From: JAJKJG01 sp036556825
Lineage (GTDB): Bacteria; Pseudomonadota; Alphaproteobacteria; Rhizobiales; Beijerinckiaceae
NCBI GenBank assembly: GCA_036556825.1
Contig: DATBIR010000056.1
Location: 14,856 to 78,855 of the forward strand
Reading direction: 5' to 3'
DNA: 64,000 nucleotides
Part shown: positions 9,886-18,480 of the stretch, piece after piece
Position numbering within the stretch: the stretch's first letter is position 1
Layout of the letters: each line of letters begins with the position of its first letter
Notes under the pieces: generated by a model
Databases searched by the model: none
The model's input: the letters and a program-made list of their open reading frames with translations, nothing else
Told to the model about the DNA's origin: nothing
Program-made: the position numbers and the translations under genes

Positions 9886-10704
9886 CTATCTGCCCTCTGA
9901 TTTCTGATTCGCGATCCCTGTGATCCAGGCATGCGCCGGGTCGTTGTGGAAGCGCCAGGTACGTTTCGGGCCCGCCATGACGTTCAGGTAATACAGCGTG
10001 TAGCCGTGCGGCGCACCGACCGGATGGTAGCCGCGCGGCACCAGGGCGACATCCCGGTCTTCGAGGACGAGCGCCTCGTCGAGGTCTCGGTCGTCGGTGT
10101 AGATGCGCTGCAGCGCATAGCCCTGCGGCGGGTCGATGCGGTGGTAATAGGTCTCCTCGAGCAGCGATTCCTCCGGCAGGGCGTCGCGGTCGTGCTTGTG
10201 CGGCGGATAACTCGACCAGTGGCCGGCGGGCGTGATCACCTCCACCACGAGCAGGCTGTGCGCCGGCTCGCCCTCGGGCAGGATGTTATGGACGTGGCGG
10301 ATGTTGGTGCCGGTGCCCCGCGTCTCGGCGGCGACGTGTTCCGGCGTGATCAGACGCGGCGCATGGGCGCCGCCGCCTGGAGCGGAGCAAACGGCGAGCT
10401 CGACATCGGTGAGGGCCGCGACATGCCATGAGGTGTCCCTCGGGACATAGACGGCCCACGGCTTGCCTGCAAAGGGGGAGAGGCGCTCGCCGATCACGCC
10501 GAAATTCTGGCCTGCAGCCTTGGCGTTTGCCTTGCCGGCGACGACGACCAGGCAGACTTCTCGATCGCCCGTTTCGCCGCCGGCGGCCTCGCCCGGTCCG
10601 AGGCGGTGCACGTCGAATCCGACATGTCTCCAGCCGGCGCGCTCGGGTGTGACGTGGTGAATGCGGCCGTGAGAGCCGGACGGCCTTATGCGCAGTTTGG
10701 ACAT
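9886..10704 (-). CDS. iolB: 5-deoxy-glucuronate isomerase IolB
   Basis: The protein has 272 residues from ATG 10704, the normal IolB length. It has the KduI/IolB double-cupin fold with metal-binding PPHKHD (H169, H171), the Glu-rich LLEETYYHRI, and RGYHPVGAPHGYTLYYLNVMAG with H227 near the C-terminus. The enzyme isomerises 5-deoxy-glucuronate to 2-deoxy-5-keto-gluconate in the cytoplasm, the step before the IolC kinase. It is last in the leftward operon, 13 nt after iolE. An upstream extension of the frame overlaps iolE and is not used. Confidence 0.93.
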   Translation of the reverse strand: MSKLRIRPSGSHGRIHHVTPERAGWRHVGFDVHRLGPGEAAGGETGDREVCLVVVAGKANAKAAGQNFGVIGERLSPFAGKPWAVYVPRDTSWHVAALTDVELAVCSAPGGGAHAPRLITPEHVAAETRGTGTNIRHVHNILPEGEPAHSLLVVEVITPAGHWSSYPPHKHDRDALPEESLLEETYYHRIDPPQGYALQRIYTDDRDLDEALVLEDRDVALVPRGYHPVGAPHGYTLYYLNVMAGPKRTWRFHNDPAHAWITGIANQKSEGR

Positions 10705-10717
10705 GGCACGCGTTCCT

Positions 10718-11650
10718 TTACCCGCTCGCCGGCGCCGCCCCGGCGTTGGTGCGCGAGCCGGGCGAGACCGCAAATCCGGCGTCGCCGAGATAGCGGCGCA
10801 GATTGGCGTAGCCCATGCGCGCATAGGTCAGGGGGTGCGCCTTGGCGGGATCCTGCTCGGCTTCGACCACCACCCAGCCGGAATAGCCGGACAGTTGGCC
10901 GAGCACGGCCGGATAATCCACGCAGCCATCGCCAGGCACCGTGAACACGCCGGCGATCACGGCATCGAGAAACGACAGACGGTCGCGTCTGGCACGCGCC
11001 ATCACTTCGGCCCGCACGTCCTTGGCGTGGAGATGGCTGATCCGGTTGCGATAGGCTCGGGCCAGCTCAGCCGGGTCGACGCCCGCGAAGGTCGCGTGTC
11101 CGGTATCGAGAAGCAGATCGACTGACGGGCCGGTCACTTCCATCAGCGCATCGATGTCCGCATCGGACTGGACGATCGTGCCCATGTGGTGGTGGTAGAC
11201 AAGCCGCAAGCCTTCGCCGAGCACGGCGTCGGCGACTGCGGTGAGCCGGCGGCCGAACTCCTGCCATTCGCCGTCGGCAAGCCTCGGTCGCTGGTCGAGG
11301 GGCATGCTGCGGTCGCCGTGGATGGCGTTGGAGGTTTCCGCGAAAACGAGCACCTTGCAGCCCATCGCCTTGAGGAGATCGAGATGCGGACGCAGCGCAT
11401 GTAACTCGTCGTCGGGCGAACGGCGCAGCAGCTCGGCCGAATACCAGCCGGACACGAGATCGAGACCGAAGGGATCGAGGACCGCCCGGAGGGCGTTTGC
11501 CTCGCGCGGAAATTTGTGACCGAGCTCCATGCCCTCGAAGCCCGCCTCGCGCGCTTCGGCGAGGCATGTGTCAAGCGGCGTGGCTCCGCCGAGCTCGCGC
11601 AGGTCGTCGTTCGACCAGCCGATGGGGTTTGCGCCGATGCGGACGGTCAT
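10718..11650 (-). CDS. iolE: Inosose dehydratase IolE
   Basis: The protein has 310 residues, a xylose-isomerase-like TIM barrel. IolE hallmarks include GANPIGWSNDDL at the N-terminus, the metal site YHHHMGT, LLDTGHATFAGVDP, HLHAKDVR and VVVEAEQDP. It dehydrates 2-keto-myo-inositol to 3D-trihydroxycyclohexane-1,2-dione, the substrate of IolD. A good ribosome site (GGGAGG) precedes ATG 11650, which lies 16 nt after the iolD stop. The C-terminus carries about 15 extra residues (SPGSRTNAGAAPASG) of low complexity. Confidence 0.93.
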   Translation of the reverse strand: MTVRIGANPIGWSNDDLRELGGATPLDTCLAEAREAGFEGMELGHKFPREANALRAVLDPFGLDLVSGWYSAELLRRSPDDELHALRPHLDLLKAMGCKVLVFAETSNAIHGDRSMPLDQRPRLADGEWQEFGRRLTAVADAVLGEGLRLVYHHHMGTIVQSDADIDALMEVTGPSVDLLLDTGHATFAGVDPAELARAYRNRISHLHAKDVRAEVMARARRDRLSFLDAVIAGVFTVPGDGCVDYPAVLGQLSGYSGWVVVEAEQDPAKAHPLTYARMGYANLRRYLGDAGFAVSPGSRTNAGAAPASG

Positions 11651-11666
11651 GACATGCCTCCCACCG

Positions 11667-13520
11667 CTAGTCTCCCAGACGCTGGTTCTGCAGCGCAGTC
11701 TCGTAGGCGGCGCGCGCGGCGCGCACCTCGGCGCGATCGGACACCGCCGGCACGGCCACGTCCCACCAGTGTCCCCCCGCCTCGGTGGCTGCGAGCGGAT
11801 CGGTGTCGATGACGATCACGCTGGTGCGTTCGGCGCGGCGGGCGCGGCGCAGTGCGTCCTCGAGATCGGCCAGGCTCGTCGCCTTCTCGGCGGCGGCACC
11901 GAGGCTTTCGGCGTGCGCACGAAAATCGATGTGCGGCGGCGTCACTTGGCGGCTGTGCTCGAACAGGTTGTTGAAGCTCTCGCCGCCCGTCGCACGCTGC
12001 AGCCGATTGATGCAGCCGAAGCCGCGATTGTCGAGCACCACGATGACGAGCTTGAGTCCGAGCATGACCGAGGTCGCGATCTCGGAATTCATCATCAGAT
12101 ACGATCCGTCGCCGACCATCACGATCACTTCGCGGTCGGGCCGCGCCATCTTCACGCCGAGCCCGCCGGCGATCTCGTAGCCCATGCACGAATAGCCGTA
12201 TTCGAGATGATAGCCGCCCGGTTCCCCCGCATCCCACAACTTGTGCAATTCGCCAGGCAGCCCGCCGGCGGCGCAGACCACGATATCGCCCGGCGCCGCA
12301 ATGCGCTGCACGGCTCCGATCACCTGCGCGTCCGATGGCAGCGCCACGTTGGTTGCGGCCTTCGCCTGCGCAGCCGCCGCCACCCAGGACGCCTTCTCCG
12401 TCCCGGCGCGCTGCGGCCACGCGTCCGGCGCGCGTCGCCCGGCGAGCGCCGCCGACAAGCGTTCCAACCCCACCCTGGCGTCAGCGACGAGCGGCATGGC
12501 GTGATGCTTGCCGGCGTCGAACGCCTGCACGTTGAGGCCGATCAGGCGCCGCTCGGGATTGCGGAATAGCGCCCACGAGCCGGTCGTGAAATCCTGCAGC
12601 CGTGTGCCGACCGCAAGCACCACATCGGCTTCGGCGGCGAGCGCGTTGGCGGCGCTCGTTCCGGTAACGCCGATGGCTCCGAGATTGAGGGCATGATCGT
12701 GCGGCAGCGCGCTCTTGCCGGCCTGCGTCTCCGCCACCGGCACGCCATGCGACTCGGCGAAGAGGCGGAGCGCGTCGGCAGCTTCCGAATAGTGGATGCC
12801 GCCGCCGGCAATGATCAGCGGCCGTCTGGCTCGCGCCAGCGCCGCCGCGGCTTCGACCAGCTCGCGTTCATCGGGACGGATTCGGCGGAGCTTCCAGACG
12901 TGCTCGGCAAAAAACGTCTCGGGATAATCGAACGCCTCGGCCTGCACGTCCTGGCACAGCGCCAGCGTGACTGGCCCGCACTCGGCCGGGTCGGTGAGGA
13001 CGGCGAAAGCCCGCGGCAGCGCCGCGATGATCTGCTCGGGACGCGCGATGCGGTCGAAGTAACGCGACACCGGCCGGAAGCAGTCGTTCGCCGACACAGT
13101 GCCATCCCCGAAATTCTCGACCTGCTGCAGCACCGGGTCGGGCCGCCGGTTGGCGAAGACGTCGCCGGGCAGTAGCAGCACCGGCAGGCGGTTCACATGC
13201 GCCACCGCCGCGGCCGTGACCATGTTGGTGGCGCCCGGCCCGATCGATGTGGTGCACGCCATCAGACGCCGACGGCGGGACGCCTTGGCGAAGGCGATGG
13301 CGGCATGAGCCATCGCCTGCTCGTTATGGGCACGATAGGTCGGCAACCGCGTCCGCGCCTGCCACAACGCCTCGCCCAGTCCCGCCACGTTGCCGTGGCC
13401 GAAGATCGCCCACATGCCGGCGACGAGCGGCTCGACGCGGCCCTCGAATTCCGTCTTCTGTGCCGCCAGATAACGTACCAGCGCCTGCGCCATGGTCAGG
13501 CGAATCGATCCTCGACTCAT
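11667..13520 (-). CDS. iolD: 3D-(3,5/4)-trihydroxycyclohexane-1,2-dione hydrolase IolD
   Basis: The protein has 617 residues, a ThDP-dependent C-C hydrolase. The catalytic Glu E67 lies in TYRAHNEQAMAHAAIAFAKA. A central domain follows, and the ThDP-binding motif runs from MVGDGSYLMMNSE to VLDNRGFGCIN. It opens the six-membered ring to 5-deoxy-glucuronate. ATG 13520 is chosen because it is 1 nt from the iolC stop at 13522; a longer frame would run far back into iolC. The tight packing indicates translational coupling with iolC. Confidence 0.94.
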   Translation of the reverse strand: MSRGSIRLTMAQALVRYLAAQKTEFEGRVEPLVAGMWAIFGHGNVAGLGEALWQARTRLPTYRAHNEQAMAHAAIAFAKASRRRRLMACTTSIGPGATNMVTAAAVAHVNRLPVLLLPGDVFANRRPDPVLQQVENFGDGTVSANDCFRPVSRYFDRIARPEQIIAALPRAFAVLTDPAECGPVTLALCQDVQAEAFDYPETFFAEHVWKLRRIRPDERELVEAAAALARARRPLIIAGGGIHYSEAADALRLFAESHGVPVAETQAGKSALPHDHALNLGAIGVTGTSAANALAAEADVVLAVGTRLQDFTTGSWALFRNPERRLIGLNVQAFDAGKHHAMPLVADARVGLERLSAALAGRRAPDAWPQRAGTEKASWVAAAAQAKAATNVALPSDAQVIGAVQRIAAPGDIVVCAAGGLPGELHKLWDAGEPGGYHLEYGYSCMGYEIAGGLGVKMARPDREVIVMVGDGSYLMMNSEIATSVMLGLKLVIVVLDNRGFGCINRLQRATGGESFNNLFEHSRQVTPPHIDFRAHAESLGAAAEKATSLADLEDALRRARRAERTSVIVIDTDPLAATEAGGHWWDVAVPAVSDRAEVRAARAAYETALQNQRLGD

Positions 13521-13521
13521 C

Positions 13522-15522
13522 TCACGCAGCTTCCCTCGTCGCGATCGCCTCGTCCCACGCATCCGACAGGTGCCGGAAGCGCGCCGCCATCTCGGCAACA
13601 GCCGCTCCATCCGCGAGGCGCCCGGCAAGCCAGCGCTCCGCCGCATCGGAAAAGATCGTCCGGCCGATGGCGAAACCTTTTACGATCGGATGGCGCGCGG
13701 CAAGTGCGAAGCTCGCGGCGAGCTGTTCCGCGCTCGCTTCCAGCCCGAGAAGCACCACGCCGCGGCAATAGGGATCGCCCTCGCGGATCGCTGTCTCGAC
13801 GGCGCGCCAGGCCCCGCTGCTGGCCTGCGGCTCCAGTTTCCACCAGTCCGGCTTGATGCCAAGCGAGTAGAGCCGCCGCAGCACCGTTGCCACAGTCGTC
13901 TCGGTGACGGGGCCGTGCGTGCCGGCGATGATCTCGACAAGCAGCTCGCGTCCGGTAGCCCGACACGCGTGATCAAGGCTGAGCAATGCCGCCTCCTGAT
14001 CCTTCTTCATCTCGGAAGGATCGTCCGGATGGTAGAAGCACAGGGTCTTGACCGTATGCGCGAGCGGCCATTCGGCGAGGTGCGAGCCCAAATCAGGCGT
14101 GACGAAGGCGAGAGGGCGTGAGCCCGGCCGCTCCACCGGCCGGGCAATCCACAAGCCATGTCCGGCCGCATCGAACAGCGCCTCGCGGCCGTATTCGTCG
14201 TCGAGGAACACGCCGAAACCGTTCCCATGGATCTCGCCTGCCGCGGAGATCCGTTCGCCGTCCGCGATACGCCCCTGCGCTGCGACCTGGGCTGCAGCGG
14301 TCACGGCCAGGCGCTTGAAGGCGGTAATCTTTTCGCGCGAGACGCCGAGGCGATCGGCGACACCCTCCAGGTGTGCGCGGTGGTCGATCGCCAACGCCTT
14401 GAGCGTGGCCGGTGCGGGCCGCCGCGTCGTCGCCCAATGGATGTGACCTAGCAGCCGGTCGCGGCGCAGCGCACGCGACGTGCTGCCATGCCGGAGGAAA
14501 TGCTGCAGCTCATCCCAGGTCGGATATTCGGGCGAGCACAGGAGCCGGGAGACCGCGAAGGCGCCGCATGCATTGGCGTAGGCGCAGCACGTTTCCAGCG
14601 TCTCGCCGCGCAGCCAGCCGCGCAGAAACCCGGCCATAAACGCATCGCCGGCGCCGAGCACGTTGTAGACCTCGACCGGGAATCCTGGGCCCGTTACGCC
14701 GGCCTCGATCGAATCCGGGATTGCGTTCGGGAACACGACGCAGCCCATCGGGCCGCGCTTGCACACGAGCGTGGCGCGCGTCAGCTTGCGCACCATGCGC
14801 AACGCTTCGAGCGTGTCCGGCACGCCGCCGAGGATATGCAGCTCCTCCTCGGTCCCGACGACGAGATCGCAATCCGGCAAGATCGTCTGCAGATGCCCGG
14901 TAACCGTGTCGGACCGGATGTAGCGCTCCTCGCCGGCGCCATGGCCGGCGAGGCCCCACAGATTGGGCCGGTAGTCGATGTCGAACGCTACGAGTCGCCC
15001 GGCTGCCTTGGCGGCCCGCATCGCCTTGCGGCTCATGGCATAGACGGACGCCGTCGAGAGATGCGTGCCGGATATGCAAACAGCCCTGGCCGAGGCAATG
15101 AAGGTCTCGTCGATGTCATCATCGCTGAGGCCCATATCGGCGCAGTTCTCGCGGTAGAAGATCAGCGGGAAGCGGCGGTCGCTCTCGACGCCCAGAACCG
15201 CGAGCGCCGTGAGCCGCTTTGCGTCGGTCTTGACGCCGCTCGTGATCAACCCCTCGCGCGCCAGCTGCTCGCGAATGAAGCGGCCAAAAGGCTCGTCGCC
15301 GACTGCCGTCACGACGCCGACCCTGAGGCCGAGCCGGGCGGCGCCGATGGCGGTGTTGGTAGGGCTGCCGCCGACCGACTTGGCGAAGCTCGCCATGTCC
15401 TCGAGTCGCCCGCCGATCTGCTGCCCGTATAGATCGACCGACGAACGCCCGACGGTAATGAGGTCGAGTTCTGGCTCGTCGTTCAGCTGGCCTGCCATTT
15501 CAGGTCCACCGATTTCACCCAT
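13522..15522 (-). CDS. iolC: Fused 5-dehydro-2-deoxygluconokinase (IolC) and DUF2090 aldolase-like protein
   Basis: The protein has 666 residues in two parts. Residues 20-340 are a PfkB sugar kinase: GRSSVDLYGQQIGG, VGGSPTNTAIGAARLG, and the anion-hole/base motif NVLGAGDAFMAGFLRG with D293. Residues about 345-660 are a DUF2090 domain (DHRAHLEGVADRLG, IKPDWWKLEPQ, VKGFAIGRTIF), a family linked to the following aldol cleavage. The fusion would phosphorylate 2-deoxy-5-keto-gluconate and then split it to dihydroxyacetone phosphate and malonate semialdehyde. The aldolase assignment is inferred from the domain and the absence of a separate iolJ. Starts at 15522 and 15498 are both possible. It is about 129 nt downstream of the SDR gene. 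Confidence 0.92.
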   Translation of the reverse strand: MGEIGGPEMAGQLNDEPELDLITVGRSSVDLYGQQIGGRLEDMASFAKSVGGSPTNTAIGAARLGLRVGVVTAVGDEPFGRFIREQLAREGLITSGVKTDAKRLTALAVLGVESDRRFPLIFYRENCADMGLSDDDIDETFIASARAVCISGTHLSTASVYAMSRKAMRAAKAAGRLVAFDIDYRPNLWGLAGHGAGEERYIRSDTVTGHLQTILPDCDLVVGTEEELHILGGVPDTLEALRMVRKLTRATLVCKRGPMGCVVFPNAIPDSIEAGVTGPGFPVEVYNVLGAGDAFMAGFLRGWLRGETLETCCAYANACGAFAVSRLLCSPEYPTWDELQHFLRHGSTSRALRRDRLLGHIHWATTRRPAPATLKALAIDHRAHLEGVADRLGVSREKITAFKRLAVTAAAQVAAQGRIADGERISAAGEIHGNGFGVFLDDEYGREALFDAAGHGLWIARPVERPGSRPLAFVTPDLGSHLAEWPLAHTVKTLCFYHPDDPSEMKKDQEAALLSLDHACRATGRELLVEIIAGTHGPVTETTVATVLRRLYSLGIKPDWWKLEPQASSGAWRAVETAIREGDPYCRGVVLLGLEASAEQLAASFALAARHPIVKGFAIGRTIFSDAAERWLAGRLADGAAVAEMAARFRHLSDAWDEAIATREAA

Positions 15523-15651
15523 CGCCCGCCGCCGCCTCTCCCTCGGCCGCGCCTGAACCCGGCCTGCCCGTATCCAGCTTCACAAATAGCTTCACAAAAT
15601 GCCGCGGGCCCGGCACCTCCTGCTTGCGCCCGTGCGAGTCGCCCTGCGTCA

Positions 15652-16476
15652 TCAAGGACGCCCGGACGGATGCGGAGCGGATTCGTAACACCCTGCCACC
15701 GACTGGTCGAAATCGATCACAGAGCCGGTCATCAGCCCGGATTCGGCGCTCACCAAAAAGGCGCAGGCGCGCGCCACTTCCACCGGCGCGATGAGACGGC
15801 CGAACGGCTGCTCGGCGGCGGCCTTCTCCAGCCAGCCATCCTGCGCGCCGTGGCAGAGGCGCATGATGCGGTCCTCGCCCGGCGTGTTCATCCAGCCGAT
15901 GTTGAGTGCATTCACGCGGATTCGCCACGGCATGAGGCTGAAGGCGGCGTTCTTCGTGAGCGTCGCCAGCGCGCCTTTGGAGCCCGAATAGGCGGTTATG
16001 AAGGGCTGGCCGCCGTGCGCCGACATCGACAGAATGTTGACCATGGCGCCTTCGATGCGCTCGCGGCGCATGATCTTCGCCGCGTCCTGCATCAGGAAGA
16101 ACGGCGCGCGCGTGTTCACCGCGAACATGCGATCGAACAACTCCGGCGACGTGTCGAAAATCGTCCCGCGGTCGGTGATCCCGGCTGCATTGACGAGCGC
16201 ATCGACGCGCCCGAAGACGCGATCGGCATGTGCCACGACCGCGCGCGCGTCGTCGACGACGGCAAGGTCCGCGGGCACGTATTCGACGCGGCAACCTTGC
16301 CGGGCAATATCGGCGGCGACAGCGGCGCCGCGCTCGGCGTTGCGCCCGCAGATCACGATGCCCCTGACCCCCCTTTCGGCGAACAGTCGCGCGATCGCTT
16401 CGCCGAGCCCCTGCGTCCCGCCGGTCACGACCGCGACCTTACCGCCGAGCTGCGCCCCATTTCTGTTGTGATCCAT
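15652..16476 (-). CDS. Short-chain dehydrogenase/reductase, first gene of the leftward iol operon
   Basis: The protein has 274 residues from ATG 16476. It is a classical SDR: the NAD(P) loop TGGTQGLG (18-25), NAAG (97-100), catalytic Ser in NILSMSAHGG (about 150), Y163 and K167 (YSGSK), and GWMNTPGE after the active site. It is first in the leftward iol operon, sharing a 95-nt divergent promoter with iolG. It probably oxidises an inositol isomer or a related cyclitol, or interconverts inososes. That is inferred from position; SDR sequence alone does not give the substrate. Confidence 0.85.
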   Translation of the reverse strand: MDHNRNGAQLGGKVAVVTGGTQGLGEAIARLFAERGVRGIVICGRNAERGAAVAADIARQGCRVEYVPADLAVVDDARAVVAHADRVFGRVDALVNAAGITDRGTIFDTSPELFDRMFAVNTRAPFFLMQDAAKIMRRERIEGAMVNILSMSAHGGQPFITAYSGSKGALATLTKNAAFSLMPWRIRVNALNIGWMNTPGEDRIMRLCHGAQDGWLEKAAAEQPFGRLIAPVEVARACAFLVSAESGLMTGSVIDFDQSVAGCYESAPHPSGRP

Positions 16477-16549
16477 GCGCCCCCTGTCCCCAACTTGTTG
16501 CGCGGACCATCCTGCGCCGGTTGCAGGCAAATTTCCATCGGTTACTGTT

Positions 16550-16564
16550 TCGACCATTGGTCGA
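16550..16564. promoter_or_regulatory. Perfect 15-bp palindrome in the divergent iol promoter
   Basis: tcgacca-t-tggtcga is a perfect inverted repeat with a one-base centre. It lies 7 nt before the iolG ATG at 16572 and about 75 nt from the SDR start, inside the only promoter region of both iol operons. The size and symmetry suit a dimeric repressor operator. The site would block rightward initiation directly. No iol regulator gene is in the window. Confidence 0.5.
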
Positions 16565-16571
16565 TGGGACA

Positions 16572-17597
16572 ATGGGAATGGCCGGAAGCAAATTGCGGGT
16601 GGGACTCCTCGGGGCGGGCCGCATCGGCCGCATCCACGGTGGCAACATCGCCGCGCACCCGAACGCGCAACTGGTCGCGGTCGCGGACGCCAGCGTCCAG
16701 GCGGCGAGCGACCTTGCCCGGGCGACCGGGGCGGCGGTGCAAGACGTCGACGCCGTCCTTGGCTCCGGCGAGGTCGATGGCATCGTCATTTGCACGCCGA
16801 CGGACATGCATGCCGACCTGATCGAGCGGGCCGCCCGCGCCGGCAAGGCGATCTTCTGCGAGAAGCCGATCAGCCTGAACTCGGAACGCACGCGGGCCTG
16901 TCTCGAGGTCGTCGAGGAGGCGGGCGCCAAGCTCATGATCGGCTTCAACCGACGCTTCGATCCGAGCTTCGCGGCACTGCAGCAGCGCATCCGCGACGGC
17001 GAGATCGGCAAGGTCGAGATGGTCACGATCCTGTCGCGCGACCCGGCCCCGCCGCCTCCGGACTACCTCGTCCGCTCGGGCGGGCTGTTTCGTGACATGA
17101 TGATCCACGACTTCGACATGGCGCGCCACCTGCTCGGCGAGGAGCTCGTCGAGGTGCATGCCGTGGCCTCGTGCCTTGTCGACCCGGCGATTCGCGCGGC
17201 GGGAGACGTCGACACCGCCGCCGTGATGATGAAGACCGCTTCCGGCAAGATCGCACAGATCTCCAACTCGCGACGCGCCAGCTACGGCTACGACCAGCGC
17301 ATCGAGGTGCATGGCAGTCTCGGCCTGCTGGCCGCCGGCAACCGCCGCAGCACGACGGTCGAGCTGGCCAATGCTGGCGGCTACTCGCGCGATCCGGCCC
17401 TGCCCTTCTTTCTCGAGCGCTACGCCGAGGCCTACCGCGCCGAGCTCGATGCATTCGTGAGCGCTGTTCTCGCGGACCGGCCGCTCTCGCCGACGGGCGA
17501 GGACGGCCTCAAGGCGCAACGGCTCGCGGACGCGGCAACGGCCGCGGCGCGGACCGGCAAGGCGATGCGGCTTGCGGCCGGAACGGGTGCGCCATGA
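16572..17597 (+). CDS. iolG: Gfo/Idh/MocA oxidoreductase, inositol 2-dehydrogenase
   Basis: The protein has 341 residues from ATG 16572 (ATG 16578 also possible). The Rossmann loop is LLGAGRIGRIH (12-22). The family EKP motif is at 97-99 (FCEKPISL) with catalytic K98. FRDMMIHDFDMARHL contains D175 and H179, spaced as in characterised inositol dehydrogenases. It oxidises myo-inositol to 2-keto-myo-inositol with NAD+, the first step of the pathway, feeding IolE and IolD encoded divergently. Its stop overlaps the start of the phosphatase-family gene (ATGA), so the two are translationally coupled. Confidence 0.92.
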   Translation: MGMAGSKLRVGLLGAGRIGRIHGGNIAAHPNAQLVAVADASVQAASDLARATGAAVQDVDAVLGSGEVDGIVICTPTDMHADLIERAARAGKAIFCEKPISLNSERTRACLEVVEEAGAKLMIGFNRRFDPSFAALQQRIRDGEIGKVEMVTILSRDPAPPPPDYLVRSGGLFRDMMIHDFDMARHLLGEELVEVHAVASCLVDPAIRAAGDVDTAAVMMKTASGKIAQISNSRRASYGYDQRIEVHGSLGLLAAGNRRSTTVELANAGGYSRDPALPFFLERYAEAYRAELDAFVSAVLADRPLSPTGEDGLKAQRLADAATAAARTGKAMRLAAGTGAP

Positions 17598-18385
17598 TGC
17601 CGTCCGACGATATCCTCGCGCTGCGCCTGCTCACCGCCGCCGCAATCGCGCGCGAGGCGGGCGGACTGGCGCGCCGGCATTTCCACAACCGCCCGAAAAC
17701 CCTGCAGATCGATTTCAAGGGCGACCAGGACTATCTGTCGGCGACGGACGCCGAGGTGGAGACGCTGATCCGCACCCGGCTGCAGCAGGCCTTCCCGAGC
17801 GACGGCTTTTACGGCGAGGAAGGCGGCGGCGCATTCGGCGACAACGTCTGGGTGGTCGACCCGATCGACGGAACCGCCAATTTCATGCGCCGCATCCCGC
17901 AGTTCTGCATCTCGATCGCCTTCGTACGCCAGGGGCACTGCGAAGTCGGCGTGATCTACGACCCCGTTCAGGACGAGCTCTTCGCCGCCCGGCGCGGCGG
18001 CGGCGCCACGCTCGACGGACAGCCCATGCACGTCAGCGGGCTCACCGACATGCGGCAGGCCACGATCGAGGCCGGCTGGTCGACGCGCGTGCCGACCGAG
18101 GCCTACACGGCCCTTGTCCAGACCCTCAAAAGCGAAGGCGCCGGGGTGCGGCGCGGCGGCTCGGGCGCGCTCGCCCTCGCCTATGTGGCTGACGGGCGCA
18201 TCGACGCCTATTGCGAGTTGCACATGAATTCATGGGACGCCCTCGCCGGCCTCCTGCTGGTCCAGGAGGCCGGCGGCTGGACCAACAATTTCCTCGCCAA
18301 CGAGGGTCTCAGCAAGGGCAATCCCATCCTCGGTTGCACACCTGCCCTCAAGCCCATCCTGCGTCGCGCCATGGGCCTCGGATGA
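17594..18385 (+). CDS. Inositol-monophosphatase-family phosphatase
   Basis: The protein has 263 residues with the complete metal-site set: GEEGGG (74-79), WVVDPIDGTANF (89-94 core DPIDGT), and the C-terminal WDALAG (214-219). This family removes phosphate from inositol-1-phosphate, histidinol phosphate, 3'-phosphoadenosine 5'-phosphate or fructose-1,6-bisphosphate using Mg2+. Its ATG overlaps the iolG stop by four bases and an ABC importer follows 95 nt downstream. A role in releasing myo-inositol from an imported inositol phosphate is therefore the simplest reading. Histidinol phosphatase is the main alternative, but no his gene is near. Confidence 0.88.
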   Translation: MMPSDDILALRLLTAAAIAREAGGLARRHFHNRPKTLQIDFKGDQDYLSATDAEVETLIRTRLQQAFPSDGFYGEEGGGAFGDNVWVVDPIDGTANFMRRIPQFCISIAFVRQGHCEVGVIYDPVQDELFAARRGGGATLDGQPMHVSGLTDMRQATIEAGWSTRVPTEAYTALVQTLKSEGAGVRRGGSGALALAYVADGRIDAYCELHMNSWDALAGLLLVQEAGGWTNNFLANEGLSKGNPILGCTPALKPILRRAMGLG

Positions 18386-18480
18386 GCGCGCAGCCAGGCA
18401 CGCGGAAAGCACGTTGACGGGCGGCCTGATCGGGAATGAGATGGCCGGCACAAACAAAAGACGATCGGGAGGAGATCCGG

